From: an uncultured Collinsella sp.
GTDB lineage: Bacteria > Actinomycetota > Coriobacteriia > Coriobacteriales > Coriobacteriaceae
Assembly: GCA_900754525.1 (NCBI GenBank)
Contig: CAAEDE010000026.1
Span: 1-62,685, forward strand
DNA length: 62,685 nt
Direction: 5' to 3'
Shown: piece after piece, positions 1 through 6,660 of the stretch
Numbering within the stretch: position 1 is the stretch's first letter
How the letters are laid out: each line of letters begins with the position of its first letter
Notes under the pieces: model-generated
Databases searched by the model: none
What the model saw: the letters and a program-made list of their open reading frames with translations, nothing else
What the model was told of the DNA's origin: nothing
Program-made: the position numbers and the translations under genes

Positions 1-102
1 GCCCCCATCATCGCGGTCTACGGGGTCAACGATATGGCACCGTGGGGACACATGTATGTCAATCCTGGTCTAACAGAGCCTTTAACAAAACCAGAAAACT
101 AG
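1..102 (+). CDS. 3' end of an unidentified gene (partial)
   Basis: An open frame enters from the left edge and stops with TAG at 100-102. The 33 visible residues end in PLTKPEN and include an aromatic stretch, VYGVNDMAPWGHMYV. I do not recognise a family and cannot judge the length of the full protein. A hairpin with a perfect 9-bp stem lies 56 bases downstream, which fits a gene ending here. The frame could be fortuitous, since only 102 bases are visible. Confidence 0.4.
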   Translation, partial: APIIAVYGVNDMAPWGHMYVNPGLTEPLTKPEN

Positions 103-158
103 GCCGCCCGCGCTCCTAAGTACTTACGCGTGGTGCGTCGTTTCCTGTAGTTATTGTA

Positions 159-190
159 TCCCGAATCGCCCAGCTGATTCGGGACATTTT
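159..190 (+). terminator. Hairpin after the left-edge gene
   Basis: The arms tcccgaatc (159-167) and gattcggga (176-184) pair perfectly around an 8-base loop and are followed by catttt. The T-run is short, so it may be a weak terminator for the partial gene at the left edge. Confidence 0.5.
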
Positions 191-247
191 GAAAACGCAA
201 ATGCGGGCTTATGCACGAAAGGAATCTCGTTAATTCCGAAAATTATG

Positions 248-271
248 TATAATTCCAATATAAGTTGGAAT
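248..271 (+). promoter_or_regulatory. -10 box with overlapping operator for the regulator gene
   Basis: A perfect TATAAT lies at 248-253. The inverted repeat attccaa (252-258) and ttggaat (265-271), with a 6-base spacer, overlaps it directly. A repressor bound here would block initiation, as expected for autoregulation by the downstream winged-helix protein. The ATG at 245 lies inside this promoter, so it is unlikely to be the translation start. Confidence 0.55.
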
Positions 272-283
272 CAGACGAAAACG

Positions 284-1252
284 ATGGAAATGAATGAAGC
301 GCTAATCTACTTACAAGAAGCACTAGGCCTCTCCGCCAAGGCCAAAGTTTGGCCTGGATCCGCACGCTTGCCGCTGCATCTGCGGGCGATTGAGGTCCGC
401 GCTGTTGACGCAAACGGTTTTTCGTTTTTGCTTGCAAGTTTGCCTACTGGCGTCGGGCTTCCCGAGGCTAAGAGGGTCTATAGCCAGCTAGCCTTGCGTA
501 CGGAGACTCCTGTTGCCGTTTCGTTTCCTGATGCCGATGCACGTCAGCGCAAAGCATTGGTCGCACAAGGGATTCCCTTTGTCTGCCCCGGTAGACAGGC
601 TTTTCTTCCATTTATGGGCACAGCTTGCACGGAGAGGGGCGGTGCCCGGTTTTATAATCGCGCGACCAAGATGTCACCCAACGCACAGGCTGCCGCAATC
701 TGGGGAGCAGCCCAGGAGCCATATCGTCCCTATGACCTTTGTCGTGCGCTTGGGATCTCGGCAAGCCGCGCGAGTGAGGCCATAACCGAGCTTGTTGACA
801 GGGGGCTCGCGAAGCGCGAGCGTCGCGAGCGATGTGTCGTCGTGTTCCCCGTTGCCGTGGATCTTCTGCTCAGTGAGCACATGGCAGAGCTCTCCTCGCC
901 TGTCTCGAAGGTCTTTTTTGCAAGGAAGACGCCGCAGATCGACTATCTTGTTGACGCCGGGGAGACGGCACTCGCTGCGCGTTCGATGCTCGCTGCGCCG
1001 GGCATGGAGCAAAAGGCCGTCTTAAGGAGTGCATGGCGTCAACTGAGCGACCTCGAAGTCGCAGACGGGGAGTTGCCGGATAACGAGACGGCGATGATCC
1101 AAGTGTGGCGCTATGCACCCGTGTTTGCCGACTCCTCTCGTGTCGACAACATTTCGCTTGCGCTATCTTTGGCGGCAATCGACGATGAGCGAATTCAGCT
1201 CGAAGTCGATCGCATGTTTGGAAAGGAATATCCATGGCAAGAAGCGCTGTAA
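284..1252 (+). CDS. Winged-helix autorepressor, probable AbiEi-type antitoxin
   Basis: This is a protein of about 322 aa if the ATG at 284 is used; the upstream ATG at 245 falls inside the promoter. A winged-helix/MarR-like segment sits mid-protein (PYDLCRALGISASRASEAI, then a recognition and wing region rich in Arg). The C-terminal third has the pattern W.YAP...VD.ISL.LSL...DERIQ, which I associate with proteins encoded just before AbiEii-like nucleotidyltransferases. In such pairs the first protein is the antitoxin and autorepressor, and the operator at 252-271 fits that role. The expected partner frame starts 19 bases before this gene's end but stops after 14 codons. The family assignment rests on recognition of the C-terminal pattern only; it could instead be a stand-alone MarR-type regulator. 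Confidence 0.55.
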   Translation: MEMNEALIYLQEALGLSAKAKVWPGSARLPLHLRAIEVRAVDANGFSFLLASLPTGVGLPEAKRVYSQLALRTETPVAVSFPDADARQRKALVAQGIPFVCPGRQAFLPFMGTACTERGGARFYNRATKMSPNAQAAAIWGAAQEPYRPYDLCRALGISASRASEAITELVDRGLAKRERRERCVVVFPVAVDLLLSEHMAELSSPVSKVFFARKTPQIDYLVDAGETALAARSMLAAPGMEQKAVLRSAWRQLSDLEVADGELPDNETAMIQVWRYAPVFADSSRVDNISLALSLAAIDDERIQLEVDRMFGKEYPWQEAL

Positions 1253-1278
1253 AAGGTCTCCAAGAATTCGGACCGTAG
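1234..1278 (+). pseudogene. Remnant of a translationally coupled partner gene
   Basis: An ATG at 1234 overlaps the end of the winged-helix gene and has a good ribosome site (aagga at 1222-1226). The frame reads MARSAVKGLQEFGP and then TAG at 1276-1278. Position, overlap and the GLxxF start resemble the beginning of an AbiEii-like nucleotidyltransferase toxin gene. Nothing in the next 96 bases continues such a protein in any frame that I can see. I infer that the toxin gene was truncated or deleted, leaving an orphan regulator. Confidence 0.45.
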
Positions 1279-1374
1279 GCGGTGTTTCGGTCCTAGCTGC
1301 GTTGTCCGGCGCATGGGCTCGCTATTCGGCTATTATTTGTTTAGACAACTTGAGTTGTAGAGGAGTGACCGGCG

Positions 1375-2313
1375 ATGGTGCAGGGCGCCAAACATATGAA
1401 GAGCAATAACGCCGCGGCCAACGGTGGCTCAAGCCCTCAGCCCAAACCTCAACCAAAGTCCAAACGCCGTCGCAAGCGACTGCCGCGCTGGGCCGATCGG
1501 CTCATCACCATCGTTATCATCCTTATTGGCGTGGGCCTTATGACCTGGCCGTGGATCTTGGACCGGCTCGAGGCCTCGGGCGTGTTCAATCAGATCAGCA
1601 CGGTGTCCAGCACCGTGGACGCGCTGTCTGCCGAAGAGCGCGAGCGCATTCTGCTTCAGGCGCGCTCCTTTAACGAGCAGCTGGCGGGCGAGGCCACCGA
1701 GCTTCCCGCCGACCAGATCGAGCCCTATGCCCAGCAGCTCATCTTTGACCGCGACCCCATGATGAGCTGGGTCGAGATCCCCTCCATCGACGTGAGCATG
1801 CCCATCTACCACGGCACGAGCGAGGAAGTCCTCATGGCGGGCGTCGGCCACCTGGAGGGCACGAGCCTGCCGGTTGGCGGCACCTCGACGCATTGCGTGC
1901 TCACCGCGCACTCGGGCATGCGCAACCTGAGCATGTTCGACGACATTCACTCGCTGGAGCCCGGCGACCTGGTGCTGCTGCACACCATGAACAAGACGCT
2001 CGCCTACAAGATGGTGGACTCCGAGGTGGTGCTGCCCGAGGAGATGGAGTCGCTGACCATCGAGCCCGGCGCCGACAAGGTGACGCTCGTCACCTGCACG
2101 CCCTACGGCGTGAACGACCATCGCCTGCTGGTGCATTGCGTGCGCACCAAGTACAACAAGAAGGACGTCGACAAGCAAAAGTCGCTGGCCGGCCGCCACT
2201 GGGGCAAGCGCGAGTTTGCCGTGCTTATTGTAGTCGTGGCCATTGTGCTGTTGCTGCTGGACATCGTGATTCACGCGGTCCGCAAGCGCCGCAAGGCCAA
2301 GGCCTCGGCATAA
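1375..2313 (+). CDS. Class C sortase (pilus-type transpeptidase)
   Basis: This is a membrane-anchored cysteine transpeptidase that joins LPxTG-type surface proteins or pilins. The 312-aa protein has a basic Lys/Arg-rich N-terminus followed by a membrane segment (about residues 40-57), a sortase fold, and a second C-terminal membrane segment (about residues 283-303), the arrangement typical of class C. Catalytic residues are visible: His179 in TAHSG, Cys241 in the TLVTCTPYG signature and Arg250 in HRLLVHC. The start at 1375 follows aggag by about ten bases; an ATG at 1396 is also possible. No pilin gene is adjacent in this window, so its substrates are either beyond the left edge or elsewhere. 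A palindrome (acaact..agttgt, 1345-1358) lies just upstream and may be an operator. Confidence 0.9.
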   Translation: MVQGAKHMKSNNAAANGGSSPQPKPQPKSKRRRKRLPRWADRLITIVIILIGVGLMTWPWILDRLEASGVFNQISTVSSTVDALSAEERERILLQARSFNEQLAGEATELPADQIEPYAQQLIFDRDPMMSWVEIPSIDVSMPIYHGTSEEVLMAGVGHLEGTSLPVGGTSTHCVLTAHSGMRNLSMFDDIHSLEPGDLVLLHTMNKTLAYKMVDSEVVLPEEMESLTIEPGADKVTLVTCTPYGVNDHRLLVHCVRTKYNKKDVDKQKSLAGRHWGKREFAVLIVVVAIVLLLLDIVIHAVRKRRKAKASA

Positions 2314-2341
2314 GACATTCTTCAGAACCACCACAAAGAGA

Positions 2342-2376
2342 ACCACCACAAAGGGGACAGGCACCTTTGTGGTGGT
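2342..2376 (+). repeat. Type A stop-proximal hairpin, copy 1
   Basis: A perfect 13-bp stem joins accaccacaaagg (2342-2354) to cctttgtggtggt (2364-2376). The stem end and loop read aaaGGGGACAGGcacc. It begins 28 bases after the sortase stop. The same 13-bp arms recur at 36954-36989 on the opposite strand, behind another gene. There is no T-run, so this is not a standard rho-independent terminator. Confidence 0.85.
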
Positions 2377-2388
2377 CGGGACTTCTAA

Positions 2389-2449
2389 ACCATCACAACA
2401 TTCGATGAAAATCGCGATTTTGGCGAAAAGCGTCGAATGTTGTGATGGT
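2389..2449 (+). repeat. Type B large-loop hairpin, copy 1
   Basis: A perfect 17-bp stem (2389-2405 with 2433-2449) encloses a 27-base loop. It starts 12 bases after the type A hairpin. A second element of the same geometry, 19-bp stem and 27-base loop, follows a type A hairpin at 46886-46950. Confidence 0.85.
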
Positions 2450-2533
2450 CTTCGTTGTGGGCGAGACGGTCTTCGTTGTGGGCGGGATGGTTTTCGTTGT
2501 GGGCGACGCGGTTTTCGCTATGGACGGTGCGGT
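2450..2533 (+). repeat. Four-unit 21-bp tandem repeat
   Basis: Four units at 2450-2470, 2471-2491, 2492-2512 and 2513-2533 share a ttcgttgtgggcg core and end in ggt. The last unit has diverged (ttcgctatggacg). Because 21 is a multiple of three, one frame encodes a degenerate heptad repeat of the form FVVGxxV, but that frame has no ribosome site or family features, so I treat this as a non-coding minisatellite. The rest of the 2314-2675 spacer holds the two hairpins above and no gene. Confidence 0.8.
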
Positions 2534-2675
2534 TTCGCTGCAGAACCGCCGTCCCGCCGCCTGCCAGCCCGCCGTCCTCGTTACGTTTTCGCTGCATTTG
2601 GGTAAAGCGCCTGCTCCAAGTCGGCGTTGCCTTGTATACTAGAGCGGTTTAACTGTTATGCGGAAGGGAGCGCCT

Positions 2676-2987
2676 ATGGCACTCAGCGAGAAAGACGTGC
2701 GCGGCATCGCCGAGTACGCAAAGATCGCACTGACCGATGACGAGCTCACCCAGATGACGTCCTACATGAACGACGCCGTCCAGATGCTCGAACCCGTCTT
2801 GCAATATGACTTGCCCGACGTGGAGCCCACGTTCCATCCCATCGGAAGCCTGTCTAACGTGATGGGCGATGACCTGCGCGAGCCCGAGCGCGACCTGCCG
2901 CTCGACGTTGCGCTCGAGAACGCCGGCAGCGCGCGCGACCGCTACTTCCGCGTGCCGTCCATTTTGGGAGAGGGGGAGAGCGAGTAA
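2676..2987 (+). CDS. gatC: Asp/Glu-tRNA(Asn/Gln) amidotransferase subunit C
   Basis: This is the small subunit of the GatCAB complex, which converts Glu-tRNA(Gln) and Asp-tRNA(Asn) to Gln-tRNA and Asn-tRNA. The 103-aa chain begins MALSEKDVRGIAEYAKIALT and carries the family pattern of a short helical N-terminus, the ELxxMTxYM helix, and a C-terminal extended arm with RxDxP-like residues (LREPERDLPLD) ending in YFRVPSIL. Size is normal for GatC. The start at 2676 has a gggag site six bases upstream, better than the ATG at 2658. Its stop TAA shares one base with the gatA start, so gatC, gatA and gatB are translationally coupled. Confidence 0.93.
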   Translation: MALSEKDVRGIAEYAKIALTDDELTQMTSYMNDAVQMLEPVLQYDLPDVEPTFHPIGSLSNVMGDDLREPERDLPLDVALENAGSARDRYFRVPSILGEGESE

Positions 2988-4501
2988 TGGCGCAGAGCTT
3001 CGATTCCCTTACCGCCGCCCAGATTGCCGCGGGCGTTTCCGCCGGCGACTTCACCGCTACCGAGGTGGCCCAGGCCTCTCTTTCCGCCATCGAGGCGCGT
3101 GAGAGCGGGGTCCAGGCATTCCTGCAGGTGGCGCCCGAGCTTGCGCTCGAGGCCGCTGCGCGCGTGGATGCCGACCGTGCCGCAGGCAAGTCACTGCCCC
3201 CGCTCGCGGGCGTGCCGCTGGCCATCAAGGACAACATGAACCTTGTGGGCACGCGCACTACCTGCGCTTCCCGCATGCTCGGGGACTACCAGAGCGTCTA
3301 CACCGCTACCTGCGTCCAGCGCATGCTCGATGCCGGCTGCCTGCCCATGGGCAAGGCCAACATGGACGAGTTTGCCTTTGGCAGCTCCACCGAGAGCTCG
3401 GCCTTCCACCGCACCAACAATCCCTGGGATACCGAACGCGTGCCCGGCGGCTCCTCGGGCGGCTCCGCTGCTGCCGTCGCCGCGGGCGAGGTCGCGCTCT
3501 CGCTGGGCTCGGATACCGGTGGCTCCATCCGTCAGCCGGCGTCGCTGTGCGGCGTGGTGGGCTTTAAGCCCACGTATGGCGCCGTGAGCCGTTACGGCGT
3601 GGTTGCCTTTGGCTCGTCGCTCGACCAGGTGGGACCCTTTGGCCGCACGGTCGAGGATGTCGCGCTGGCCATGAATGCGCTTACCGGCGCGGGCCACGAT
3701 CCGTACGACTGCACCAGCCGGGATTGCGCCGTCGATTTTACCGAGCATCTCAACGACAGCATCGAGGGCAAGCGCGTGGGCATCATCCCTGCGTTTATGG
3801 AGGCCGAGGGCCTGACGCCCGAGGTCAAGGCCGCTGTTCAGCGCGCCGCCCAGGAGCTGCAGAACCAGGGCGCCGAGCTGGTCGAGGTCGACCTGCCGCA
3901 CCTGGACGCCGCCATCGCCGCCTACTATGTCATCGGCCCGGCCGAGGCGTTCTCCAACCTGGCCCGTTTCGACGGCATTCGCTACGGCTATCAGGAGGAG
4001 GGCTGCGCCAACCTGTCCGACCAGAGCTCGCTCTCGCGCGCCCACGGCTTTGGCGCCGAGGCCAAGCGCCGTCAGATGCTCGGCGCCTACCTGCTGAGCT
4101 CGGGCGTGTACGACAAGTACTACTACGCTGCGCAAAAGGCCCGCACGCTCATCACGCAGGACTACGACGCCGCGTATGCCAAAGTGGACACCATCCTCAT
4201 GCCCGCATCGCCGCGCACGGCCTTTAAGTTTGGCGAGATCAGCGACCCCACGCAGATGTACCTCTCCGACCTGTACACCATCTCGCTCAACATCTGTGGC
4301 AACGGTGGTATCTCGGTGCCGCTGGGCCTGGGCGAGGATACTCAACTGCCCGTTTCTGCCCAGCTGGTTGGTCCGGCGTTTAAGGACCGTCAGCTGCTCA
4401 CGTTTGCCCGCGCCCTGGAGCGCGGTTTTGCCGATACCGCCACGGGTGCGCCCGCGCTTTCCGTCGCGCCCGATTTTGCCGGGAAGGGAGGCGAGCTGTA
4501 A
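2987..4501 (+). CDS. gatA: Asp/Glu-tRNA(Asn/Gln) amidotransferase subunit A
   Basis: This is the glutaminase subunit of GatCAB: it releases ammonia from glutamine and passes it to GatB. The 504-aa protein belongs to the amidase-signature family. The catalytic Lys is in LAIKDNMN, and the Ser-cis-Ser residues lie in the glycine-rich segments GGSSGGSAAAVAAG and GSDTGGSIRQPAS. The segment GVVGFKPTYGAVSRYG is typical of GatA. Its ATG overlaps the gatC stop by one base, and its stop TAA overlaps the gatB ATG by one base. The ammonia channel requires the complete heterotrimer, consistent with this tight coupling. Confidence 0.96.
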   Translation: MAQSFDSLTAAQIAAGVSAGDFTATEVAQASLSAIEARESGVQAFLQVAPELALEAAARVDADRAAGKSLPPLAGVPLAIKDNMNLVGTRTTCASRMLGDYQSVYTATCVQRMLDAGCLPMGKANMDEFAFGSSTESSAFHRTNNPWDTERVPGGSSGGSAAAVAAGEVALSLGSDTGGSIRQPASLCGVVGFKPTYGAVSRYGVVAFGSSLDQVGPFGRTVEDVALAMNALTGAGHDPYDCTSRDCAVDFTEHLNDSIEGKRVGIIPAFMEAEGLTPEVKAAVQRAAQELQNQGAELVEVDLPHLDAAIAAYYVIGPAEAFSNLARFDGIRYGYQEEGCANLSDQSSLSRAHGFGAEAKRRQMLGAYLLSSGVYDKYYYAAQKARTLITQDYDAAYAKVDTILMPASPRTAFKFGEISDPTQMYLSDLYTISLNICGNGGISVPLGLGEDTQLPVSAQLVGPAFKDRQLLTFARALERGFADTATGAPALSVAPDFAGKGGEL

Positions 4502-6177
4502 TGAAGGAGCTTTCCGAGGTCCTGCAGGATTGGGAGGCCGTGATCGGCCTGGAGATCCATACCGAGCTCACCGCGCTCGATACCAAGATGTTCTGCAACT
4601 GCAAGCTCAGCCACGATGACGAGCCCAACGCCAACGTGTGCCCGGTGTGCCTGGGCCTGCCCGGCGCCCTGCCGGTGCCCAACAAGCGCGCCATCGAGAG
4701 CATCGTCAAGGCCGGTCTTGCCACCAACTGCGAGATCCAGCGCCATTCGATGTTCTACCGCAAGCACTACTTTTATCCCGATATGGCCAAGAACTTCCAG
4801 ACCACGCAGGGTCCGGTCGCCTTTGCCATGTACGGCCACCTGGACCTGGACGTGACCGGTCGCGGTGCCGCCGAGCGCCCCGACTGCGCGTTTGGCGAGG
4901 CCGAGGCCCAGAGCCTGGCGAGCGCCTCGGCCAACGCCGAGGGCCTGTCCACGTCCATGACGTCGACCATGCGCGAGGGCAATCAGCGCGCCGGCCACCT
5001 GGCCAGCTATGACGCGTCCAACCTGCAGATGCCCGAGCGTCGCGAGGACGGTTCCTACACGGTGCCCATCCGCATCCTGCGCATCCACATGGAGGAGGAC
5101 GCCGCCAAGATGGTGCACGTGGGCGGTGCCGAGGGCCGCATTACCGCCGCTGCCGAGTCGCTCGTCGACTACAACCGCTGCGGCACGCCTTTGATTGAGC
5201 TCGTGACTGAGCCCGATCTGCGCACGCCCGAGGAGGCTCGCCTGTTTATGGAGAAGCTCCGTCGCATTTTTGTGACGCTGGGCATTTCCGATTGCTCCAT
5301 GGAGAAGGGTTCCATGCGCTGCGACGGTAACGTGTCGCTGCGTCGCCGCGGCGAGACCAAGCTGGGCACCAAGACCGAGCTCAAGAACCTCAACTCGTTC
5401 AAGAGCCTGCACGACGGCCTTGCCTACGAGATTTGCCGTCAGGCCGAGGTGCTCGAGGAGGGTGGCATCATCTACCAGGAGACCCGCCATTGGGAGCCCA
5501 GCCGCAAGCGCACCGTGGTCATGCGCGTGAAGGAGACGGCCGACGACTATCGCCTGTTCCCCGATCCCGACCTGGCGCCGTTCGATCTGGACGACGAGTT
5601 CATCGACCGCTGCCGTGGCGAGATTCCCGAGCTGCCCGATGCCAAGCGCGCCCGTTTTGAGGCCGACTTTGGCATTAAGGCTGCCGATGCCGAGCAAATC
5701 GCGGGCGACCCCGAGTTTGCCGAGTTCTTTGAGGCCGCCGCTGCCGGTATGGCTGGCAAGGAGGCCCAGACGGTCGCAAACCTGCTGGTGAACGAGATGA
5801 TTGCCTACCTTAAGGGTGCGGGCGTCTCGCTGGCCGAGTCCGGCATCGCGCCGGCTCAGGTGGCAGCGCTGGCCAAGCTACTGGCGACCGATGCCATTAG
5901 CTCCAACCAGGCGCACGAGGTCTTTGAGGCGATGGCCCAGACCGGCGACGACCCCAACAAGATCGTCGACGAGCGCGGCATGCGTCAGGTGAGCGACGCT
6001 GGCGCGCTGCAGCCGATCGTGGACGAGGTGCTGGCAAACTGTGCCGATCAGGCGCAGCAGTATCGTGACGGCAACCAGAAGGTCATCGGCTTTTTGGTGG
6101 GCCAGTGCATGAAGGCGAGCCGCGGCAAGGGCAACCCGAAGCTCTTCAACGAATTGCTGAGAACGTCGCTCTCGTAG
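4501..6177 (+). CDS. gatB: Asp/Glu-tRNA(Asn/Gln) amidotransferase subunit B
   Basis: This subunit activates the misacylated tRNA with ATP and transfers ammonia to it. At 558 aa it is longer than the usual 470-510. The zinc-binding cysteines are visible near the N-terminus (CNCK and CPVCLGLPG), followed by FYPDMAKNFQ, IHMEEDAAK and LIELVTEPDL, which are GatB hallmarks. Between NFQTTQ and RILRIHMEED, at about residues 105-170, there is roughly 65 aa where the Thermus type has only about 15-20. This insert is rich in Ala, Ser and Glu. The C-terminal tail domain, which contacts the tRNA elbow, is complete and ends GKGNPKLFNELLRTSLS. It is the last gene of the gatCAB operon, and a terminator at 6247-6274 follows. 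Confidence 0.95.
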   Translation: MKELSEVLQDWEAVIGLEIHTELTALDTKMFCNCKLSHDDEPNANVCPVCLGLPGALPVPNKRAIESIVKAGLATNCEIQRHSMFYRKHYFYPDMAKNFQTTQGPVAFAMYGHLDLDVTGRGAAERPDCAFGEAEAQSLASASANAEGLSTSMTSTMREGNQRAGHLASYDASNLQMPERREDGSYTVPIRILRIHMEEDAAKMVHVGGAEGRITAAAESLVDYNRCGTPLIELVTEPDLRTPEEARLFMEKLRRIFVTLGISDCSMEKGSMRCDGNVSLRRRGETKLGTKTELKNLNSFKSLHDGLAYEICRQAEVLEEGGIIYQETRHWEPSRKRTVVMRVKETADDYRLFPDPDLAPFDLDDEFIDRCRGEIPELPDAKRARFEADFGIKAADAEQIAGDPEFAEFFEAAAAGMAGKEAQTVANLLVNEMIAYLKGAGVSLAESGIAPAQVAALAKLLATDAISSNQAHEVFEAMAQTGDDPNKIVDERGMRQVSDAGALQPIVDEVLANCADQAQQYRDGNQKVIGFLVGQCMKASRGKGNPKLFNELLRTSLS

Positions 6178-6183
6178 CTGCGA

Positions 6184-6326
6184 GGCCGGGGAAGCCCCGA
6201 GTCGCCGGGGTGTTTCCTCCAAATTTCAAACAGTCCTATGCAAGACGAAGGCCACATTTAGTGGCCTTCTTTGCATGCGGAACTCATTTGGAGCAAACAC
6301 CCCGGCGACTCGGGGCTTCCCCGGCC
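6184..6326. repeat. Nested inverted repeat around the gatB terminator
   Basis: Arms 6184-6215 and 6295-6326 are perfectly complementary over 32 bp. After one mismatch, complementarity continues for eight more pairs (to 6224 and from 6286). The 61-base interior contains an ordinary terminator hairpin. A second element with the same layout and the same 32-bp arm length lies at 27619-27752. Confidence 0.88.
6247..6274 (+). terminator. gatB terminator
   Basis: Arms gaaggccac (6247-6255) and gtggccttc (6261-6269) form a perfect 9-bp stem with a 5-base loop, followed by tttgc. It lies inside the large inverted repeat that starts seven bases after the gatB stop. Confidence 0.8.
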
Positions 6327-6490
6327 AGACGACTCGGCCGTTCGGGTCAGGTGGGCTGAATGGAATTGAGTGAATGGGCGCGCCGTTGGCGCGCCCATTG
6401 TTTTGAAGGGAACTCATTTGGAGCAAGCACCCGCCCTGCCGGGGCTCCTGGGTTCCATGACGACTCGGCCGTTCGGGTCAGGTGGGCTGA
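6279..6490 (+). repeat. About 130-bp tandem duplication with 32-bp perfect core
   Basis: The 32-base segment 6328-6359 is repeated exactly at 6459-6490, 131 bases later. A second pair of near-identical stretches beginning ggaactcatttggagcaa starts at 6279 and 6409, about 130 bases apart. Each unit is followed by its own hairpin-plus-T terminator (6374-6404 and 6506-6535). The spacer 6178-6660 contains these repeats and no gene. Confidence 0.8.
6374..6404 (+). terminator. Strong GC-rich terminator hairpin
   Basis: Arms atgggcgcgcc (6374-6384) and ggcgcgcccat (6388-6398) form a perfect 11-bp stem with a 3-base loop, followed by tgtttt. It is the second of three terminators in series downstream of gatB. 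Confidence 0.8.
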
Positions 6491-6505
6491 TAGGAAAGAT
6501 GGTGA

Positions 6506-6535
6506 CGGAGGCGCAAAATGCGCCTCCGCCTTTTC
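6506..6535 (+). terminator. Third terminator hairpin downstream of gatB
   Basis: Arms cggaggcgca (6506-6515) and tgcgcctccg (6519-6528) form a perfect 10-bp stem with a 3-base loop, then ccttttc. It ends the second copy of the duplicated unit. Confidence 0.8.
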
Positions 6536-6567
6536 AATGTGATGAAAGTGTGGCGAAATGAGCTTAA

Positions 6568-6640
6568 AACTTCCGTAAATGTGATAAATGTCACGTTTTA
6601 CCTAGGGTAAAATGTGGGAAATATCACGTTTACGGAAGTT
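6568..6640. promoter_or_regulatory. Palindromic control region upstream of the DUF4143 ATPase
   Basis: An outer inverted repeat pairs 6568-6585 with 6623-6640 (17 of 18 positions; arm aacttccgtaaatgtgat). Inside it a second pair, cgttttacc and ggtaaaatg, flanks tag. The region is AT-rich and ends 20 bases before the start codon of the downstream gene. Such stacked symmetry suggests regulator binding sites or an RNA leader; I cannot tell which. Confidence 0.55.
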
Positions 6641-6660
6641 TCTTTGCGGGAGGTTCGGTC

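Noticed and set aside
1429..2364. A long minus-strand frame opposite the sortase gene
   Set aside because: It mirrors the sortase gene, is low in complexity (rich in His, Val, Gln) and has no ribosome site; the plus-strand frame has full sortase motifs.
2442..2642. A small protein of FVVG heptads in the spacer before gatC
   Set aside because: There is no ribosome site, it runs through a tandem repeat, and it has no family features; it is better explained as a non-coding minisatellite.
6184..6535. A CRISPR array in the repeat-rich spacer behind gatB
   Set aside because: There are only two copies of the direct repeat, with no regular spacers and no cas genes in the window.
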